The position numbers were made by a program, and so were the translations under genes. 25,618 bases of DNA from a virus, in the IMG/VR virus record IMGVR_UViG_3300023179_005360, positions 1-25,618 of that record; one strand, 5' to 3'. Of this stretch, positions 22,168-25,618 are shown piece after piece (position 1 is the first letter of the stretch; every line of letters begins with the position of its first letter). The notes beneath the pieces were generated by a model. The model saw nothing but the letters and a program-made list of their open reading frames with translations, was not told the DNA's origin and searched no databases.

Positions 22168-23938
22168 CTGTTTTAGCTATGGTAGTAATAATACAATTAA
22201 TTTTGTCAAAGCTCCACTAACGCAACTAGTAGGTAAAAACGGACATGGTAAGAGTAGTATTGCACTTATCTTAGAAGAAGTCTTATTTAATAAAAATAGT
22301 AAGGGCATTAAAAAGGCCGATATACTTAACAGATATGTCAAAGATAAAACTTATACAATTGAACTTGATCTAGAACGTGATGGCAATGATTATACAATCA
22401 AAACTACCCGCGGCGCTAATCAAACTGTTAAATTATTAAAAAATAGTCAAGATATTAGTGCTCACACAGCAACACAAACTTACAAAATCGTAGAAGATAT
22501 TGTAGGTATAGATCATAAGAGCTTTGCACAGATTGTTTATCAAAGCAATGCTATGAGCTTAGAGTTTTTAACTAGTGCTGATACTGCTCGTAAAAAGTTT
22601 TTGATAGAAATTTTAAATCTTACTAAATATACCAAAGCAAGTGAAATATTTAAGGATATTTCACTAGAGCTTGGCAAAGAGATTAGTGTTACACAAGCTA
22701 AAGTTAATACGGTACGTAGTTGGTTAGATAAATATGAAAAAACTGATTTAACTCCTAAAGATTTCTACATAGTAGAAGTATTAGATCCTAAAATAGAACA
22801 AACTGCCGCAGAATTAAATTTAGAAATTGCTAATGTAGATAAAACCAATCGTAAGATTGTACAAAATAATACTTACAAACAACAACTTGATGCAATTAAT
22901 CTAACTTTTCCACCAGTAGCACCTGTTGATGAAAAGCATATTAAACAACTACAGCAAGAACAAACAGAAAATATGAAAACCGTAAAAGACGGTGAATTAT
23001 TTATTAAAAAACTTAAAAACTTAAGTGGAGTTTGTCCTACTTGCTATAATCCAATTGACAGTACAAAAACTCAAGAATTAATTAGTGCTAAAGATAGTGA
23101 GGTTGAAATAGCTAGAGTAGCAGCTGCAGCTAGTCTAATCATATGTAGTAAATTAGAGGAATCAGATAAACAATATAAACAAGCTATAAAAGCACAACAA
23201 GAATTTGAACGACTACATTTATTAATTGATAATACTCTACCAAATAAAACATTAGATAAAAATGAACTACAAAATCAATATGATGAACTGGCTAGAACTA
23301 TACAAGAAACTAAACAACGAATTAAGCTGGCAGAAGATAAAAATATTCAAATACAAGTACACAACAGTAAGATAGAAACTATCAAACAACAGTTGCAGGA
23401 AATGAGTGAAGAATTGGAAGAACATAGCTTTCAACTACACTTAATGACAGAACGAATGAGTATACTACATGTACTCACTAAAACATTTTCAACAACTGGG
23501 TTGGTGGCTTATAAGATCGAGTGTTTAGTAAAAGATTTAGAGGCAATTACTAATAAATATTTGGTAGATCTAAGCGATGGTAGATTTCAGATAAGCTTTA
23601 AAGTAAATAGTAGTGATAAATTATTAGTAGTAATTACTGATAATGGTAAAGATATTGATATTAATGCGTTAAGTGGTGGTGAAAAAGCCAGAGTAAATGT
23701 AGCTACTTTACTAGCTATACGCAAACTAATGCAAACACTATCGAGTAGTCGTATTAATCTACTAATCTTAGATGAAACTGTAGAAGCACTAGATATAGAT
23801 GGTAAAGAAAAACTTGTAGAAGTTTTGTTAGGCGAAGAGCATTTAAATACATTTTTAGTATCACATGGATTTAGTCATCCACTATTGGAAAAAGTAAATG
23901 TTATTAAACGTGCTAACATATCTCGTATTGAAGGATAA
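22136..23938 (+). CDS. SbcC/Rad50-like ATPase subunit (T5 D13 / T4 gp46 type)
   Basis: A 600-residue SMC-type ATPase. The N-terminal Walker A is VGKNGHGKSS (32-41); the Q-loop region is near QIVYQSNAMS. Two long coiled-coil arms (about 150-290 and 310-450) flank a zinc hook CPTC (C300, C303). The C-terminal half holds the signature LSGGEKARVNVATLL and Walker B LLILDETVEALD, then the switch histidine in LVSHG. It forms the nuclease complex with the protein at 21012. ATG 22136 follows GGAG (22130-22133). It is shorter than bacterial SbcC (about 1,050 aa), typical for phages. Confidence 0.94.
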   Translation: MITIKELRWSNCFSYGSNNTINFVKAPLTQLVGKNGHGKSSIALILEEVLFNKNSKGIKKADILNRYVKDKTYTIELDLERDGNDYTIKTTRGANQTVKLLKNSQDISAHTATQTYKIVEDIVGIDHKSFAQIVYQSNAMSLEFLTSADTARKKFLIEILNLTKYTKASEIFKDISLELGKEISVTQAKVNTVRSWLDKYEKTDLTPKDFYIVEVLDPKIEQTAAELNLEIANVDKTNRKIVQNNTYKQQLDAINLTFPPVAPVDEKHIKQLQQEQTENMKTVKDGELFIKKLKNLSGVCPTCYNPIDSTKTQELISAKDSEVEIARVAAAASLIICSKLEESDKQYKQAIKAQQEFERLHLLIDNTLPNKTLDKNELQNQYDELARTIQETKQRIKLAEDKNIQIQVHNSKIETIKQQLQEMSEELEEHSFQLHLMTERMSILHVLTKTFSTTGLVAYKIECLVKDLEAITNKYLVDLSDGRFQISFKVNSSDKLLVVITDNGKDIDINALSGGEKARVNVATLLAIRKLMQTLSSSRINLLILDETVEALDIDGKEKLVEVLLGEEHLNTFLVSHGFSHPLLEKVNVIKRANISRIEG

Positions 23939-23942
23939 TATT

Positions 23943-24122
23943 ATGCGTGCTAAACATTATGAAAAAATATTAAGCAAACGGCGTAAACAATATGAAATCG
24001 AACAAGACAAAATAGAAAACTTAGATATTAGTCAACCACAATATATTTATATGGATGCTAATGGTACTATAGACTGGGATCGTTTAGCTAAACATGTTAG
24101 TGAGGCTACTAGTGGTAGATAG
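23943..24122 (+). CDS. Unknown protein, 59 aa
   Basis: ATG 23943 is preceded by AAGGATAATATT; in-frame codons upstream overlap the ATPase gene and have no start with a binding site. The first 30 residues are a basic helix (KHYEKILSKRRKQYEIEQ) and the rest is acidic (YMDANGTIDWDRLAKHVSEATSGR). It overlaps the next nuclease gene by 11 bases. Position suggests a small partner of either recombination enzyme. No family recognised. Confidence 0.68.
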   Translation: MRAKHYEKILSKRRKQYEIEQDKIENLDISQPQYIYMDANGTIDWDRLAKHVSEATSGR

Positions 24123-24570
24123 TCGCCAAAAAGGCGCTCGTACAGAAACGCTAGCACGTGATATGCTTCGTAAATATACTGGATTAGGTTGGGAGCGTGT
24201 TCCGGGTAGTGGAGCACTAGACGCAAAACATGGTTTAAAAGGCGACTTATATGTACCTAATCATGTTAACAACTATTGTGTAGAAGTAAAAGGTTACGCA
24301 GATGATCATATTAACAGTGGATTACTAACACATAAAACTCCACAGATTGTAGAGTGGTGGCAACAAACACAACGTCAAGCATTTCAAGTAGATAAAATGC
24401 CCTTATTAATATTCAAATATAATCGCAGTAAATTATTTGGGGCTACTAGTTTTGTTTGTGATAATATGATGGAAAAACGTTGGCTAATGTTTTACTCACA
24501 AGATTATGAGTTTTATATGTTCTTGCTAGAAGATTGGTTAACAGATACCAAAACTAAATTTGTAAATTGA
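24112..24570 (+). CDS. Holliday-junction resolvase-like PD-(D/E)XK nuclease
   Basis: A 152-residue nuclease with the pattern of Hjc-type resolvases: KGARTETLARDML (E12 on the first helix), GWERVPGSGA (26-35), KGDLYV (D45) and YCVEVKGYA (E58, K60), giving the E...D...ExK active site. It would cut branched recombination intermediates, consistent with the SbcCD-like genes before it; T5 D14 holds this slot. I choose GTG 24112, six bases after GAGG, over ATG 24094, which lacks a binding site. It ends at the promoter for the flap endonuclease. Confidence 0.82.
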   Translation: MVDSRQKGARTETLARDMLRKYTGLGWERVPGSGALDAKHGLKGDLYVPNHVNNYCVEVKGYADDHINSGLLTHKTPQIVEWWQQTQRQAFQVDKMPLLIFKYNRSKLFGATSFVCDNMMEKRWLMFYSQDYEFYMFLLEDWLTDTKTKFVN

Positions 24571-24595
24571 CTTTTTTTATCAATAGTGTTATAAT
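24567..24595 (+). promoter_or_regulatory. Sigma-70 promoter before the flap endonuclease
   Basis: TTGACT (24567-24572), 17-base spacer, TATAAT (24590-24595). The start near 24602 gives a leader of about 18 bases that shows no Shine-Dalgarno sequence before ATG 24620. The -35 overlaps the stop of the nuclease gene. Confidence 0.88.
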
Positions 24596-24619
24596 AGTAG
24601 ATTACACCATTAAAATAAT

Positions 24620-25462
24620 ATGAAAACTTTTAAACAATTTGAACAAACTGAAAAAACACTAATGATAATAGATGCGCTTAATCTGGCTTTTCGATATAAG
24701 CATAGTAAAGCCAGAGATTTTGCTGAAGATTATTTACGCACTGTTGAAAGTTTAGGTAAAAGCTATAAAGCACAGCACATAATTATAGCCACAGATCAAG
24801 GATCTAGCAGCTATCGTAAAACTATTTATCCTGACTATAAACAAAATCGTAAAGATAAATACGATCAACAAACTGAAAATGAAAAATTAGAGTTTGAATT
24901 ATTTTTTGAAGATTTTGCCAAAACTATAGAATTAATTGGTGAAAAGTATCCTGTATTAAGATTTCAAGGTGTTGAAGCAGATGATATTGCTGCATATATA
25001 GTAAATAAAAAGCGCAAATTACCTATTGACCAAATTTGGTTGATGTCAAGCGATAAAGACTGGGATTTACTTATAAAACCAGGGGTATCTAGATTTAGTT
25101 ATGTTACTAGAAAAGAAACTACTTGGGAAAATTGGTCAGATCACTATACATTCGAACCCGAACAATATATTCATGTTAAGTGCCTTATTGGTGATAGTGG
25201 TGATAATGTTCCTGGTGTAGCTGGTGTTGGACCTAAACGTGCTCAACAACTTATTGAAGAGTATGGTACTACCTGGGATATTATTAATAGTATTCCTATA
25301 CCTGGACGTTATAAGTACATTGAAGCGATTAATCAATCGAAACAACAACTAGAACTTAATTATCAACTAATGGATTTAGTAACCTATTGTAGTGATGCAA
25401 TAGGTACTGAAAATTGTAAACAAATTGACGAGATACTAACAAAATGTCTTATAATTCACTAG
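24620..25462 (+). CDS. 5'-3' exonuclease / flap endonuclease (T5 D15-like)
   Basis: A 280-residue FEN-family nuclease that removes RNA primers and flaps. Metal-binding acids are visible: D18 (IIDALNL), D59 (ATDQGSS), E119/D121/D122 (VEADDIA), D145/D147 (SSDKDWD) and D192/D195 (IGDSGDN). The helical-arch basic segment YRKTIYPDYKQNRKDK (65-80) and the H3TH motif GVAGVGPKRAQQL are intact. It supplies the activity missing from the separate polymerase. It overlaps the next gene by 19 bases. The C-terminus is short and ends LIIH. Confidence 0.94.
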   Translation: MKTFKQFEQTEKTLMIIDALNLAFRYKHSKARDFAEDYLRTVESLGKSYKAQHIIIATDQGSSSYRKTIYPDYKQNRKDKYDQQTENEKLEFELFFEDFAKTIELIGEKYPVLRFQGVEADDIAAYIVNKKRKLPIDQIWLMSSDKDWDLLIKPGVSRFSYVTRKETTWENWSDHYTFEPEQYIHVKCLIGDSGDNVPGVAGVGPKRAQQLIEEYGTTWDIINSIPIPGRYKYIEAINQSKQQLELNYQLMDLVTYCSDAIGTENCKQIDEILTKCLIIH

Positions 25463-25618
25463 TAGTAAACGTAGATGAAATAGGCGAAGGGCATGACTAT
25501 AATGTATTAAGATCATTTAGAGACTATGCCGTTCCTAAAACAATATTTGCAACAGTAGATAGAAGCTATAATAAGGATCCACAAGTAGCCGAACCAGATG
25601 TTAGTTCGGCCAAATTAC
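25444..25618 (+). CDS. Start of an unknown gene (3' end outside the window)
   Basis: ATG 25444 lies inside the end of the flap endonuclease gene and the frame stays open to the edge of the window, giving 58 residues. The visible part begins MSYNSLVVNVDEIGEGHDYN and contains RSFRDYAVPKTIF. It could be an enzyme or regulator of nucleotide metabolism by position, but nothing in the sequence proves that. Confidence 0.7.
   Translation, partial: MSYNSLVVNVDEIGEGHDYNVLRSFRDYAVPKTIFATVDRSYNKDPQVAEPDVSSAKL

Overview
This window is a continuous stretch of a tailed-phage genome. Every convincing gene lies on the + strand, genes are packed with 1-26 base overlaps, and base composition is AT-rich. The second half carries a complete phage replication and repair set whose content and order match the T5 early region: split NAD-dependent ligase, DnaB-type helicase, primase, family A polymerase, SF2 helicase, ssDNA-binding protein, SbcD/SbcC-type nuclease pair, Holliday-junction-type nuclease and flap endonuclease. 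No structural gene is seen. The host is probably a proteobacterium: the six promoters are textbook sigma-70 sites, IscU is very close to proteobacterial IscU, and the tmRNA gene is circularly permuted with a tag ending in ALAA. Permuted ssrA genes are established in Alphaproteobacteria, some Cyanobacteria and some Betaproteobacteria, and the tag looks most like the beta/gamma type. That host assignment is inference.

Layout. 1-1677: end of an unknown gene, a conserved-looking unknown gene, a 55-aa gene whose first 11 residues copy the start of IscU, then an A-type Fe-S carrier (IscA/ErpA) and IscU, then a small open frame containing a perfect 16-bp inverted repeat. 1691-6058: a composition-distinct island with two Fe(II)/2-oxoglutarate oxygenase-like genes, a GT17-methyltransferase fusion and a GT2-like glycosyltransferase, interleaved with the permuted tmRNA (about 2361-2670), tRNA-Gly(GCC), a degenerate tRNA-Val-like sequence and tRNA-Ile(CAT). 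A terminator follows. 6104-8834: a strong promoter and a run of small early-type genes (two with membrane segments, two with helix-turn-helix character). 8834-10663: a beta-propeller glycosidase-like protein, a repeat-type helical protein and a PC4-like ssDNA/transcription protein. 10665-25618: the replication module, with separate promoters in front of ligA, ligB, the ssDNA-binding operon and the flap endonuclease.

How it fits together. The replication module should make a largely host-independent replisome: DnaB-type helicase plus primase, a polymerase with proofreading but no 5' nuclease domain, a separate flap endonuclease, and a two-subunit ligase to seal nicks. The SbcCD-like pair and the resolvase would handle recombination and branched DNA. 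The IscA/IscU pair, the tmRNA and the tRNAs look like host-takeover and support functions: Fe-S cluster supply, ribosome rescue and AUA decoding. The glycosyltransferase/oxygenase island probably modifies a glycan or a virion/host surface component. Two promoters place the -10 box so close to the ATG that the mRNAs should be leaderless, which is unusual for such a module.
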